Assembly: GCA_023383015.1 (NCBI GenBank)
Contig: JAHDXW010000037.1
Coordinates: 1 to 37,814, forward strand
Source of the DNA: Paracoccaceae bacterium
GTDB taxonomy: Bacteria > Pseudomonadota > Alphaproteobacteria > Rhodobacterales > Rhodobacteraceae
DNA: 37,814 bases
Direction: 5' to 3'
Shown in pieces: positions 1 through 7,337 of the stretch (position 1 is the first letter of the stretch; each line of letters starts with the position of its first letter). The notes below the pieces were generated by a model. That model was not told the DNA's origin, did not search any database, and saw nothing but the letters and a program-made list of their open reading frames with translations. Both the position numbers and the translations under genes were made by a program.

Positions 1-41
1 ACGCGGCGCGCCGGCGCCCGACGCGGCGCGGCACTGACCCG

Positions 42-61
42 CCCGGGGGACCGTCCCCGGG
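42..61. terminator. GC hairpin beyond the cytochrome gene
   Basis: A seven-pair stem (42-48 with 55-61, CCCGGGG/CCCCGGG) plus one G-T pair closes the tetraloop ACCG. It lies just past the stop of the minus-strand cytochrome gene, the usual place for a terminator. There is no T tract on either strand, so it is only terminator-like. Confidence 0.35.
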
Positions 62-78
62 GCCCCGGCCTGCTTGCC

Positions 79-918
79 TCAGCCCTCGTCGGGCAGCGGC
101 GGCAGGCTGCGCAGGTAGAGGATCACCGCCGCGAGGTCATCGCCGGTGAAGGCGGCGAAGTGGCCGTAGGGCATCGGCGGCAGCATCGCACTGCCGTCGG
201 GGCGCAGGCCGCGGGTGATCATCGCTGCCAGCTCGGCGTCGCTGTAGCCGGCGATGCCGTCCTCGTGCGGGGTGATGTTGGCCGCAACCGAAACCCCCCA
301 GGGCCCGTGGAACTCGAACCCGCCGGCGCCGAGCCGGCTGTCGAACAGCGGCCCCTCGGGCCCCATCGGGGTGTGGCACTCGACGCAGTGGGCGACCGGC
401 CCGGCCAGATAGGCGCCGTACTCCACCGTCACCCCGCGCGGCACCTCGGCGACGCTGCCGACGGGCGGGCCCCAGGCGGGCGGCAGGGGAATGCGGTATT
501 CTGACCTGCCGGGGTCGGCGGCCACTGCCGGCAGCGTGCGCAGGAAGGCGACGATGGCGGCAAGATCGCCGTCCGACAGGCCCCGGTACAGCAGCACCGG
601 CATCGGCGGACCGATCACGCTGCCGTCGGGGCGGATGCCTTCGCGGATCGCCCGGGCAAGCTCGGCATCGCTCCAGCCGGCGATTCGCCCGCCGGGGGTG
701 ATGTTGGGGGCGACAGCGCGGAAGGCGGGCCCGTCCTCGACAAGGCGGCCGGCGAGTTCCATGGCCATGTCGGGGCCCTGCGGTCCGAAGGGGGTGTGGC
801 AGTTGCCGCACCCGCCGGGCCCGCGCACGAGGTATTCGCCCCGCTCCAGCGGGGTCTCGGCCATGGCGCCGCCGCAGGCGAACGCAATGGCAGCAGCCGC
901 TGCCAGCCAGTGCCTCAT
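79..918 (-). CDS. periplasmic dihaem cytochrome c
   Basis: The 279-residue product is an exported electron carrier with two covalently bound haems. A signal peptide with an Ala-Met-Ala cleavage site spans residues 1-20. Haem motif CGNCH is at 37-41 and CVECH at 178-182. Each is followed by a PPMP segment (Met106 and Met249) that can supply the axial methionine, so the protein is an internal duplication of a roughly 120-residue class I cytochrome domain. This resembles cytochrome subunits of periplasmic dehydrogenases, but no dehydrogenase gene is adjacent. I chose the start at 918 because GGAGGAATACCC precedes it; the frame is open further upstream, but that extension would bury the signal peptide. 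The electron donor and acceptor cannot be inferred. Confidence 0.9.
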   Translation of the reverse strand: MRHWLAAAAAIAFACGGAMAETPLERGEYLVRGPGGCGNCHTPFGPQGPDMAMELAGRLVEDGPAFRAVAPNITPGGRIAGWSDAELARAIREGIRPDGSVIGPPMPVLLYRGLSDGDLAAIVAFLRTLPAVAADPGRSEYRIPLPPAWGPPVGSVAEVPRGVTVEYGAYLAGPVAHCVECHTPMGPEGPLFDSRLGAGGFEFHGPWGVSVAANITPHEDGIAGYSDAELAAMITRGLRPDGSAMLPPMPYGHFAAFTGDDLAAVILYLRSLPPLPDEG

Positions 919-1154
919 GGGTATTCCTCCAGGTCTGTGCGAAGGGGCGGGGGCGACCGTACGACCGCGCAACAGGCACTCGCTCCCCCGGCGCAGACGC
1001 TACGCCGTGTCGCAGGCCTGCGTCAAACCCCCGCAGGGGACGCCGGCGGAATCCGGCGGTCCGGGGGCAGCGGCACGGGGGGTGCGGCCGGACTGCCGCA
1101 CTGCCGCCGCAGGCGGTCGCTGCGGCATAGGCAGCGGCGCTCGGCCCACCTATC

Positions 1155-1829
1155 ATGCGGCGCATGAACAGCTTTGGCCCCGCCGCATCCGCCCGCCGGG
1201 CGGGACTTGCCGTCGCCCTGCTGCTTGCGGCCGGCCCCGCCGCGGCCGCGGCCGACGACTGCCCGCTGCCCGACGACCTTGGCGCGGGGGTGTTCGTCTC
1301 CTACGCCGACGGCGTGCTGTCCCGATTCGTGCGCGACGCCGGCGGGCGGGTGTTCGAGGATGCCTTCTTCGATCCCGACTTCGCCGAGGGCTACCGCTAT
1401 GTCACTGCCGGCGGGCTGCTGCCGCTGGTGTCCTACGACATCCTCGACGGGCTCGTCGACCCCGACTCGCGCACCGACACCGTCTACCCGATGCCCGAGG
1501 CCGACTTCCCCGCCCCCGCCGCCGGGCTCGTGTGGCGGGCCGAGGCCGAGGTCCGCTCGCAGCGCGACGGCAACTTCCGCCAGCTCGTCACGCTGAACAT
1601 CGGCAGCCCGCGCGAGGCCCGCTACGGCGAATGCGCCTACGAGGTGCTGCCGGTGACGCTGCGCTTCCAGGACGAGATCTCGGATTCGGAGGAGCACCTC
1701 GATTTCGTGCTCGCACTCGGCATCGCGGTGTTCCGTGCCGGCGGGGTCACCGGGCAGGACTATGACGTGCACGATCCGGTGGCGATCTTTCGCGGCGCAC
1801 CGGCGGGGCTGCCGGAATTCCGCAACTAG
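1155..1829 (+). CDS. exported protein of unknown function
   Basis: The 224-residue protein begins with an Arg-containing n-region and a hydrophobic Ala/Leu stretch ending in a run of alanines near residue 32, a clear Sec-type signal peptide. The mature part is acidic, has two cysteines (in DDCPL and GECAY) that could form a disulfide, and carries no motif I recognise. It is probably periplasmic. An in-frame ATG at 1164 is an alternative start. Neither start has a good Shine-Dalgarno sequence, and a TATCAT box at 1151-1156 would place the transcript start almost on the 1164 ATG. Strong third-position GC bias supports coding. Its function is unknown. Confidence 0.75.
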   Translation: MRRMNSFGPAASARRAGLAVALLLAAGPAAAAADDCPLPDDLGAGVFVSYADGVLSRFVRDAGGRVFEDAFFDPDFAEGYRYVTAGGLLPLVSYDILDGLVDPDSRTDTVYPMPEADFPAPAAGLVWRAEAEVRSQRDGNFRQLVTLNIGSPREARYGECAYEVLPVTLRFQDEISDSEEHLDFVLALGIAVFRAGGVTGQDYDVHDPVAIFRGAPAGLPEFRN

Positions 1830-1876
1830 GGCCCGGCCCCGCGCCCGCCGCCTCCCCGCCGCGCCGGGGTGCCGCA

Positions 1877-1905
1877 CTGGCGCCGGGAGGGCGGGGCCAT
1901 ATACT
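1877..1905 (+). promoter_or_regulatory. candidate promoter of the ureE-like gene
   Basis: CTGGCG (1877-1882), a 17-bp spacer and TATACT (1900-1905) form a plausible sigma-70 pair about 30 bases before the ureE-like ATG. The -10 box stands out in this GC-rich background. The -35 is weak but identical to the one proposed before the UbiH-like gene at 34592. Confidence 0.4.
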
Positions 1906-1937
1906 CCGCGTCGACACCGCTTCCTTGAGGCCCGCTG

Positions 1938-2519
1938 ATGACCGACCTGCCGCCGCTCGCCCGCACCGTCCGCCCCGCCGGAAGCTGGGCGGCCGCCGCC
2001 GACCGCGTCCTGCTTGCCCATGATGCGCGGAGGGTGCGGAGGGCGCGGATGACCACCGCCGCCGGCGCCTCCCTGCTCGTCGACCTTCCCGCCGAGGCCG
2101 AACTCGTCCCCGGTGACGCGCTCGAACTCGACGACGGCCGGCTGGTGGCGGTCGACGCCGCCGAGGAGCCGCTGGTCGGCGTGTGCGGCGCCGACCTCGC
2201 CCGCCTGGCCTGGCATCTGGGATGCCAGCGCGTGCCCTGCCGCATCGGCGCCGGCGAGATCCTGCTGCCGGCCGACGAGGCGGTGGCGGCGATGCTGGTC
2301 GCCCTCGGCGGCGAGGTGCGGCACCTCTCGGCGCCCTTCCTGCCCGATGCGGTTCCCGGCCAGCCGGCCGCCGACGACCCCGGCGACGGCGTCGTGCGGC
2401 GCCACGAGCATGTGCTGCGCGCGGCGCGCGAGCATCACTTCCGCCGGGTGCACGCGCACGCCGTCCACCACCAGGCAGCCTCCGACCTTGCGCCCGAGGT
2501 GGGCGACGATCCGGACTGA
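1938..2519 (+). CDS. ureE: divergent UreE-like urease accessory protein
   Basis: UreE delivers nickel to urease. This 193-residue protein keeps the family outline: an N-terminal domain with a DARRVRRAR strand (29-37) and an LxxGDAL turn (56-62), the EEPL segment (76-79), then AWHLG (91-95) and the second domain. It ends in a tail with eight histidines between residues 156 and 178, typical of UreE. It departs at the metal site: the family HLGNRH reads HLGCQR here (93-98), so the conserved second histidine is Arg, and the downstream DHV-type segment is DEA (113-115). No urease structural or other accessory gene lies in the window. It may be a true UreE with altered ligands or a repurposed paralogue. 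The tail frame keeps strong codon bias, which argues against a frameshift artefact. Confidence 0.75.
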   Translation: MTDLPPLARTVRPAGSWAAAADRVLLAHDARRVRRARMTTAAGASLLVDLPAEAELVPGDALELDDGRLVAVDAAEEPLVGVCGADLARLAWHLGCQRVPCRIGAGEILLPADEAVAAMLVALGGEVRHLSAPFLPDAVPGQPAADDPGDGVVRRHEHVLRAAREHHFRRVHAHAVHHQAASDLAPEVGDDPD

Positions 2520-2542
2520 GGCCGCGCCGCGCGGCGGGCGCC

Positions 2543-3472
2543 TCAGTCGCCGGGCGGCTCGCCGGCCTGGCCCCGCTGTGCCGCCCGCAGGGCACGGCGG
2601 AACTTCGGAAGGTCGTGGCGGGCCAGCACCGCGGTCGCCAGACGCGACACGCGCGCCGGGCCCGTGGCCGAGGCGCGCGACAGGAGGCGGCGCAGCCAGG
2701 GCGTGTGGTCGCGGCGGGCGCGCCAGGCGCGGTAGACCGACGCCGAGTCAAGCCGCCCCTCGCCGAGGAGGTGCAGGAGGCCCGGAAGGACGCCCATCTC
2801 GGACAGCATCGTCTCCGGCGCCGGCCCGGACCCGGCCAGTGGCAGGTGCGTCACATGCCTGCCACGGAACAGCGCCGCATGCATCGCGTCCTCGGGCACG
2901 AGCGGATCGTAGGCCAGGAACACCCGCCCGGCGCCCTCGACCATGTCGGGGGCATAGCCGTAGCGGTCGGTGAAGCACAGCCTCCGGTGGCCGCGGAAGC
3001 GCCGGTCCCAGCCGGCGGCAGCGGGCTCGAGCGTCGCCTGCGGGCGCAGCGCCAGCACATGCGCCCCGGGCGCCGCGACCGAGAAGGCGCAGGCCGCATA
3101 GCCGCCGGCGCCGGCGCCGAAGAACGCCACCTGCTCGAAATCCTCGAAGAAGGCGTCATCCACCAGCCGGTCGACATAGCCGTAGACCGCCCGGTCGCGC
3201 CACCAGCTCTCGCCCTCGGCCATGATCGCCAGCGCCGACCAGCCGTGCGGGCGCGCGGCATCGACGACCAGGGGCAGCCCGTCGGGGCGGGCACGCGCCG
3301 CCGCGGCCGATTCGAAGCCGACCAGCAGCCGCGGGCCGGCGTCGATGAACAGCGCCCGGTGGCCGGGGCCGAGCCGCTCGAAATAGCCCTCCTCCTCGAC
3401 CAGCAGATCAAGCCGCGCCTCCCAGGCGGCGCGATCGCCGGCGGGGGCATCGGCCAGCGCGGAATCGTCCAT
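2543..3472 (-). CDS. conserved Rhodobacteraceae protein of unknown function
   Basis: The 309-residue soluble protein has a middle segment rich in conserved blocks: RDRAVYGYVDRLVDDAFFEDF, then FFGAGAGGYAACAFSVAAPGA, then LRPQATL and FTDRYGYAPDM. I recall this family from many Rhodobacteraceae genomes, where it is often labelled phosphoadenosine phosphosulfate reductase. I see no PAPS-reductase cysteine signature, so that name is not supported. The GAGAGGYAA turn resembles the strand-turn-helix of an alpha/beta-hydrolase elbow but lacks the nucleophilic Ser of GxSxG. I chose the ATG at 3472 because AGGGGAG lies nine bases upstream; earlier in-frame ATGs at 3502 and 3511 are possible. Its role is unknown. 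Confidence 0.8.
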   Translation of the reverse strand: MDDSALADAPAGDRAAWEARLDLLVEEEGYFERLGPGHRALFIDAGPRLLVGFESAAAARARPDGLPLVVDAARPHGWSALAIMAEGESWWRDRAVYGYVDRLVDDAFFEDFEQVAFFGAGAGGYAACAFSVAAPGAHVLALRPQATLEPAAAGWDRRFRGHRRLCFTDRYGYAPDMVEGAGRVFLAYDPLVPEDAMHAALFRGRHVTHLPLAGSGPAPETMLSEMGVLPGLLHLLGEGRLDSASVYRAWRARRDHTPWLRRLLSRASATGPARVSRLATAVLARHDLPKFRRALRAAQRGQAGEPPGD

Positions 3473-3570
3473 GTCCCGGCGCTCCCCTGCGGCCCATTCC
3501 ATGCCCTGCATTCTCCCGCCCCGACCGCGGCGGTTCAATGGCACGGGCAGGCGAAACGGGGCGATGCCGG

Positions 3571-3585
3571 GCAACAGTCCGTTGC
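3571..3585. promoter_or_regulatory. interrupted palindrome upstream of the 2543-3472 gene
   Basis: GCAAC (3571-3575), five bases, then GTTGC (3581-3585) form a perfect 5-5-5 dyad about 100 bases before the start at 3472 and just past the 3' end of the ArsR-type gene. Its size suits a dimeric repressor operator, but nothing links it to a particular regulator. Confidence 0.25.
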
Positions 3586-3673
3586 GCGCGGGGCATGAAT
3601 GCCGGCTCGGCCGGGCATCCCCGCGGCCGACGGGCCGGCAGCGTCGGCCCCCCGGCTGCGGGCCGGCGGAGCC

Positions 3674-4048
3674 TCAGCAGCGGGCGGGCTCGCAGAACAT
3701 GTCGTAGAGCAGGCCCACCATGCGCCGGGCCTTCTCGTCGGCGATCGCGTAGAAGATCGCCTTGCCGTCGCGCCGGCATGACACCACGCCCTCCAGCCGC
3801 AGCCGCGCCAGCTGCTGGCTGACCGCGGCCTGCCGGCTGCCGAGCAGGGATTCGAGTTCGGAGACCGATCTCTCGCCCGTCGACAGGTGGCAGAGGATCA
3901 TCAGCCGGCCCTCATGCGCCATCGCCTTGAGGAAGCCGGCCGCGGCCTGGGCCTGACGCGCCATGTCGTCGACCGAGAGCGGCCCCGCCGTTCCGGCGGC
4001 CCCGGTTTCGAGCACGGTCTCTGCTTCGAGCGACATCTCTTCAACCAT
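3674..4048 (-). CDS. ArsR-family repressor of SqrR/BigR persulfide-sensor type
   Basis: The 124-residue winged-helix regulator has its recognition region at SRQAAVSQQLARLRLEG (71-87) and its wing at CRRDGKAIFY (91-100). The CxC metal motif of classical ArsR is absent. Instead Cys53 (in LMILCHL) and Cys119 (in YDMFC) are 66 residues apart, the same spacing as the redox pair Cys41/Cys107 of Rhodobacter capsulatus SqrR. That pair forms a polysulfide bridge and releases DNA under sulfide stress. Sensing of reactive sulfur is therefore the likely role. No sulfide-oxidation gene is nearby, so the targets are unknown. ATG 4048 and ATG 4036 are both possible starts, with weak ribosome sites. The name SqrR should be confirmed by phylogeny. 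Confidence 0.85.
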   Translation of the reverse strand: MVEEMSLEAETVLETGAAGTAGPLSVDDMARQAQAAAGFLKAMAHEGRLMILCHLSTGERSVSELESLLGSRQAAVSQQLARLRLEGVVSCRRDGKAIFYAIADEKARRMVGLLYDMFCEPARC

Positions 4049-4080
4049 CCAGCATTGTGGCCGGCGGGCCTCGCCGGCGA

Positions 4081-4115
4081 CATATGCCGTCCTGTCTATA
4101 TCTATTCGGCCCGAA
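4081..4115. promoter_or_regulatory. candidate promoter/operator region of the ArsR-type gene
   Basis: The 170 bases before the ArsR-type start contain a rare AT-rich patch. Within it are the palindrome CATATG (4081-4086), TATATCTATTC (4097-4107) and the inverted repeat TTCGG-C-CCGAA (4105-4115). An autoregulatory operator here would be typical of ArsR proteins. The assignment is inferred from position and symmetry only. Confidence 0.3.
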
Positions 4116-4171
4116 AGGCGAGTCCCACGATGCGAATTCGCGCGACTGTGTTCCGGCGGCGTCGCGCGCAG

Positions 4172-4204
4172 GCGGGCCGGGCGGGTTGTCCCCCCCCGGC
4201 CCGC
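4172..4204 (-). terminator. GC hairpin after dctP
   Basis: GCGGGCCGGG (from 4172) can pair with CCCGGCCCGC (ending 4204), with further imperfect G-C pairs toward a TTGT loop at 4186-4189. It lies about 20 bases past the dctP stop and before the ArsR-type gene, so it probably separates the two transcription units. No U tract follows. Confidence 0.4.
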
Positions 4205-4222
4205 GGGACGCATCCCGTCAGT

Positions 4223-5281
4223 TCAGTTCAGGTCGGCCGTCCGGGCCGTGCCGATCGCCGCATCGGCCTCGGCAACCGCCGCCATCAGCGCGTCGAACAC
4301 CTCTGCGCCGCGCGGAACGTTGGTCTTGAACCAGTCGAACACCGGCGCCGCGGCGGCCTTGAAGGCCTCCTTCTCGTCGGGGCTGGGCACGTAGATGTTG
4401 CCCCCGGCGGCAAGGAAGGCCTGGTAGGCCGCGATCTCCTTGCGCTTGGGCGAGGCGAAGGTGGCCTGCTGGAGGTGGAAGAAGCCGTCGTCGACCACGC
4501 GGCGCAGGTTCTCGGGCATGCCGAGGAAGCGGGCGTTGTTCATCCACCAGAAGGCGCCCATGTAGCTGTGGCCGTCAAGCGTGATGTACTTCAGCCCGGC
4601 CTCTGGGAACTTCATGTTCATGATGTCGGTGATGCCGTTCGCCGTGCCCTCGACGACGCCGGTCTGCAGCGAGGTGAACAGCTCCGGCCACGGGATCGGC
4701 GTCGGCGCGGCGCCGAGCGCGCGCGCCAGCACCTGCGGCAGCTCGGCCGGCACCGTGCGCAGCTTCAGCCCGGCGAGGTCGGCCGGCGAGCGGACGACGC
4801 GCTGGGTGTTGGCATAGTTGCGCCAGCCGCCGGTGTTGCCCACCGTCATCAGCCGGATGGTGTCGTCGCTGTCCTCCAGCGCCATGGCGCGCAGGCCGCG
4901 CACGAAGTCGCCCGAGAGCACGTGCTCGGCCACGCGGTCGTCACTCATCAGGTAGGGCAGGTCGAGCACCTGGATGTAGGGGAACAGGCCGGCCGCCCCG
5001 CCCGAGGTCGAGATGAAGACGTCGATCGAGCCGTCCGAGACGCCCTGCAGGCACTCCTCGCCGGTGGCGCAGAGCTGGGTGCCGACGAACAGCTCGACCT
5101 TGATCGCGCCGTTCGAGGCGTTCTCGACGTAGTTCTTGAAGACGATCAGGCCGTCGTAGTCCTCGTCCTCGGTGTTCGAGGTCGCGGTGGCGCGCAGCGT
5201 GTACTCCTGGGCCGCGGCGGCCATGGCGGTGCCGGCCATGAGTGCCGCGACCAGAAGGGGTTTCAGGGCCTTATGCAACAT
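4223..5281 (-). CDS. dctP: TRAP transporter substrate-binding protein (DctP)
   Basis: The 352-residue periplasmic binding protein captures a small, usually carboxylated solute and hands it to the DctQM membrane complex. A signal peptide covers residues 1-24 (Leu/Ala core, AMAAAAQ). Family landmarks are the LPYLM segment at 108-112, the LKLRTVP strand at 172-178 with Arg175 in the position that usually binds the substrate carboxylate, and the PWPELFTSLQTGVVEG block that follows. Start 5281 has AGGGAGGACAC before it. It sits 34 bases after dctM in the same operon. The ligand cannot be read from the sequence; the neighbouring reductase and dehydrogenase genes suggest a sugar acid, polyol or keto-acid-like compound. 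Confidence 0.93.
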   Translation of the reverse strand: MLHKALKPLLVAALMAGTAMAAAAQEYTLRATATSNTEDEDYDGLIVFKNYVENASNGAIKVELFVGTQLCATGEECLQGVSDGSIDVFISTSGGAAGLFPYIQVLDLPYLMSDDRVAEHVLSGDFVRGLRAMALEDSDDTIRLMTVGNTGGWRNYANTQRVVRSPADLAGLKLRTVPAELPQVLARALGAAPTPIPWPELFTSLQTGVVEGTANGITDIMNMKFPEAGLKYITLDGHSYMGAFWWMNNARFLGMPENLRRVVDDGFFHLQQATFASPKRKEIAAYQAFLAAGGNIYVPSPDEKEAFKAAAAPVFDWFKTNVPRGAEVFDALMAAVAEADAAIGTARTADLN

Positions 5282-5315
5282 GTGTCCTCCCTGGGAGCGT
5301 TGGTTGCTGACGAAA

Positions 5316-6605
5316 TCACTGCACGAACCCGGCAAGCCGCGGGATCGTCAGGCAGAGCGCGGGGATGTAGGTGATCAGGAAGATCACGGCGACATGGACG
5401 ATCAGCATCGGGGCGATGCCGCGCACCACCTCCTCGACCTTCATCCCCGAGACCGCGGCGGTGACGAAGAGCACGAGCCCCATCGGCGGCGTCGCCAGCC
5501 CGACGGTCAGGTTGACGGCCATGATGATGGCGAAGTGTACCGGGTCGACGCCGAGGTCGATGAAGATCGGGCCGAGGATCGGCCCGAGGATGATGATCGC
5601 CGGGCCGGCGTCCAGGAACATCCCGACCACGAACAGCAGGATGTTGATCAGGAACAGCAGCACCAGCGGGTTGTCGGACAGCGACAGCATGAAGCCGGCG
5701 AGAATCTCGGGGGTATGGGCCAGCGAGGCCACGGTCTTGAAGGCCATCGCCGCGCCGACGAGCAGCAGCACCACCGCCGAGGTCAGCCCGGCCCGCGCCA
5801 GCACGTCGGGCAGGTCGGCCAGCGACAGCGAGCGCATCACGAACAGGCCGATGAAGATGGCGTAGCCCACCGCCACCGCCGCCGCCTCGGTGGGCGTGAA
5901 AACGCCCCCGAGAATGCCGCCGAGGATGATGACCGGGGTCATCAGCGGGAAGAACGCCTTGAGGCTCGCCTTCCCGCGTGCCCCCCAGCTTGCCCGCATC
6001 GTGGCCGGCGGCAGCTGCCAGCGCTCGCCCATGATGCCGATCAGGATCATCAGCCCGACGCCGACCAGCAGCCCCGGCACGATTCCGGCCAGGAACAGCG
6101 CCGCGACCGATTCGCCCATCACATAGGCGTAGATGATCATGATCCCCGAGGGCGGGATGATCGGCCCGATGACCGAGGATGCGGCGGTGATCGCGGCGGC
6201 GAAGCGGCGGGTGTAGCCCTGCTTCTCCATCGCCGGGATCAGCATCGATCCGAGCGCCGAGACGTCCGCCACCGCCGAGCCCGAGAGCCCGGCGAACAGG
6301 ATCGAGGACAGCACGTTGACATGGGCAAGCCCGCCCCGCAGGTGCCCCATCAGCGCCTGCGCGAACTCCACCAGCCGGATGGTGATGCCGCCCCGGTTCA
6401 TCAGTTCGCCGGCGAGCATGAAGAACGGGATCGCCATCAGCGGGAAGCTGTCCATCCCATTGTAGACGTTGCGGTAAAGCAGCACGAGGTCGCGCTCCTG
6501 CCCGGCCAGCCACAGCAGGATGCCGGGGGCAGCGATCAGCCCGAAGAACACCGGCAGGCCAAGGAACAGAAGCACCAGGAACAGCGGCAGGAACCAGGTC
6601 AGCAT
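5316..6605 (-). CDS. dctM: TRAP transporter large permease (DctM)
   Basis: The 429-residue inner-membrane protein is the sodium- or proton-coupled translocation subunit of a TRAP transporter. It has about a dozen hydrophobic segments from residue 3 to the C terminus. It also has the typical blocks FAGLSGSAVADVSALGS, ITAASSVIGPIIPPSG and a late MAVNLTVGLATPPMGLVLF segment. Length and topology are normal for the family. Its ATG overlaps the dctQ stop by one base (TGATG), so translation of the two membrane subunits is probably coupled. Confidence 0.95.
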   Translation of the reverse strand: MLTWFLPLFLVLLFLGLPVFFGLIAAPGILLWLAGQERDLVLLYRNVYNGMDSFPLMAIPFFMLAGELMNRGGITIRLVEFAQALMGHLRGGLAHVNVLSSILFAGLSGSAVADVSALGSMLIPAMEKQGYTRRFAAAITAASSVIGPIIPPSGIMIIYAYVMGESVAALFLAGIVPGLLVGVGLMILIGIMGERWQLPPATMRASWGARGKASLKAFFPLMTPVIILGGILGGVFTPTEAAAVAVGYAIFIGLFVMRSLSLADLPDVLARAGLTSAVVLLLVGAAMAFKTVASLAHTPEILAGFMLSLSDNPLVLLFLINILLFVVGMFLDAGPAIIILGPILGPIFIDLGVDPVHFAIIMAVNLTVGLATPPMGLVLFVTAAVSGMKVEEVVRGIAPMLIVHVAVIFLITYIPALCLTIPRLAGFVQ

Positions 6606-7267
6606 CACTCGGCCCCCGCCATGTCGGTGCCCCGGATCGCCGGCAGCCGGTCGCCGCCGCCGGCCAGCCCGATCAGTGCCCGCAAGATCAGTTCGATGTT
6701 GACGAGCATCATCAGCACGACCCCGACGTGGATCGACAGCATCGTCCACCAGCGCGGCACCTTGACCAGCGTCCCGAGGCCCCCCTCGGGCAGCGTCCAG
6801 CCGACCGCGCCGGCCGGCGACAGCGCGCAGACCGCCCGCAGGTCGACCCTGAGCCCGAGGTCGGGCACCCACAGCGATACGGTGTCGAACCGCCCGCCGA
6901 TGCCGCAGACCTCGCCCGCCCCGATCCGGAAGGCGTAGAGCAGCACCACCAGCGACAACACCAGCAGCGCCAGCGCCAGCGCCCCCGCCAGCGCCCGCGG
7001 CAGCACCGCCGCGACCATCTCGATGGCCACGAAGCCGCCGCGACGGAAGGCCGTCGGCGCCATCAGCCCGGTCATCCACAGCATCATGAAGCGCGAGAAC
7101 TCGTCGGGCCAGGCCAGCGCGTTGCCCAGCACGTAGCGGAAGAACACCTGGATCAGGATCGCCACCACCATGGCGGCCACCGCCGCCACGCCCAGCGCCA
7201 TCCCGGCCGGCAGGACAAGGTCGTTCAGCCGTCTGAGGGGCCACAGAAGCCCCAGAAGCACGCCCAT
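6605..7267 (-). CDS. dctQ: TRAP transporter small permease (DctQ)
   Basis: The 220-residue membrane protein is the small subunit that partners DctM. Four hydrophobic segments are visible (about 20-45, 60-75, 92-115 and 170-195). The family signature is QVFFRYVLGNALAWPDEFSRFMMLW (about 40-64). It is longer than the usual 160-180 residues because a hydrophilic stretch of about 50 residues containing two cysteines and several Gly/Pro lies between the third and fourth membrane segments. GGGAGG lies eight bases before the start. The gene follows the flavin reductase by 70 bases and overlaps dctM by one base. Confidence 0.9.
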   Translation of the reverse strand: MGVLLGLLWPLRRLNDLVLPAGMALGVAAVAAMVVAILIQVFFRYVLGNALAWPDEFSRFMMLWMTGLMAPTAFRRGGFVAIEMVAAVLPRALAGALALALLVLSLVVLLYAFRIGAGEVCGIGGRFDTVSLWVPDLGLRVDLRAVCALSPAGAVGWTLPEGGLGTLVKVPRWWTMLSIHVGVVLMMLVNIELILRALIGLAGGGDRLPAIRGTDMAGAE

Positions 7268-7337
7268 GCGCGCCGCCTCCCTGTCGTTCGTCCGGGGGGC
7301 GGTGCCCTGGCCGGATCGGTTGTCTGGGCCGCGGGCC

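Noticed and set aside
2-37. possible 3' end of a plus-strand gene cut by the left edge
   Set aside because: Eleven codons ending in TGA at 35-37 are too few to support a gene.
1023-1075. CCGGCGG direct repeats in the gap after the cytochrome gene promoter
   Set aside because: Two 7-bp copies of a pure-GC word are not significant in this background.
1023-2471. 482-codon minus-strand open frame antisense to the exported protein and ureE-like genes
   Set aside because: Its composition is that of an antisense shadow; the plus-strand frames have recognisable family motifs and proper codon-position bias.
2520-2542. short GC-symmetric stretch between the ureE-like gene and its convergent neighbour
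   Set aside because: Only 23 bases of pure GC; self-complementarity is expected by chance and there is no terminator tail.
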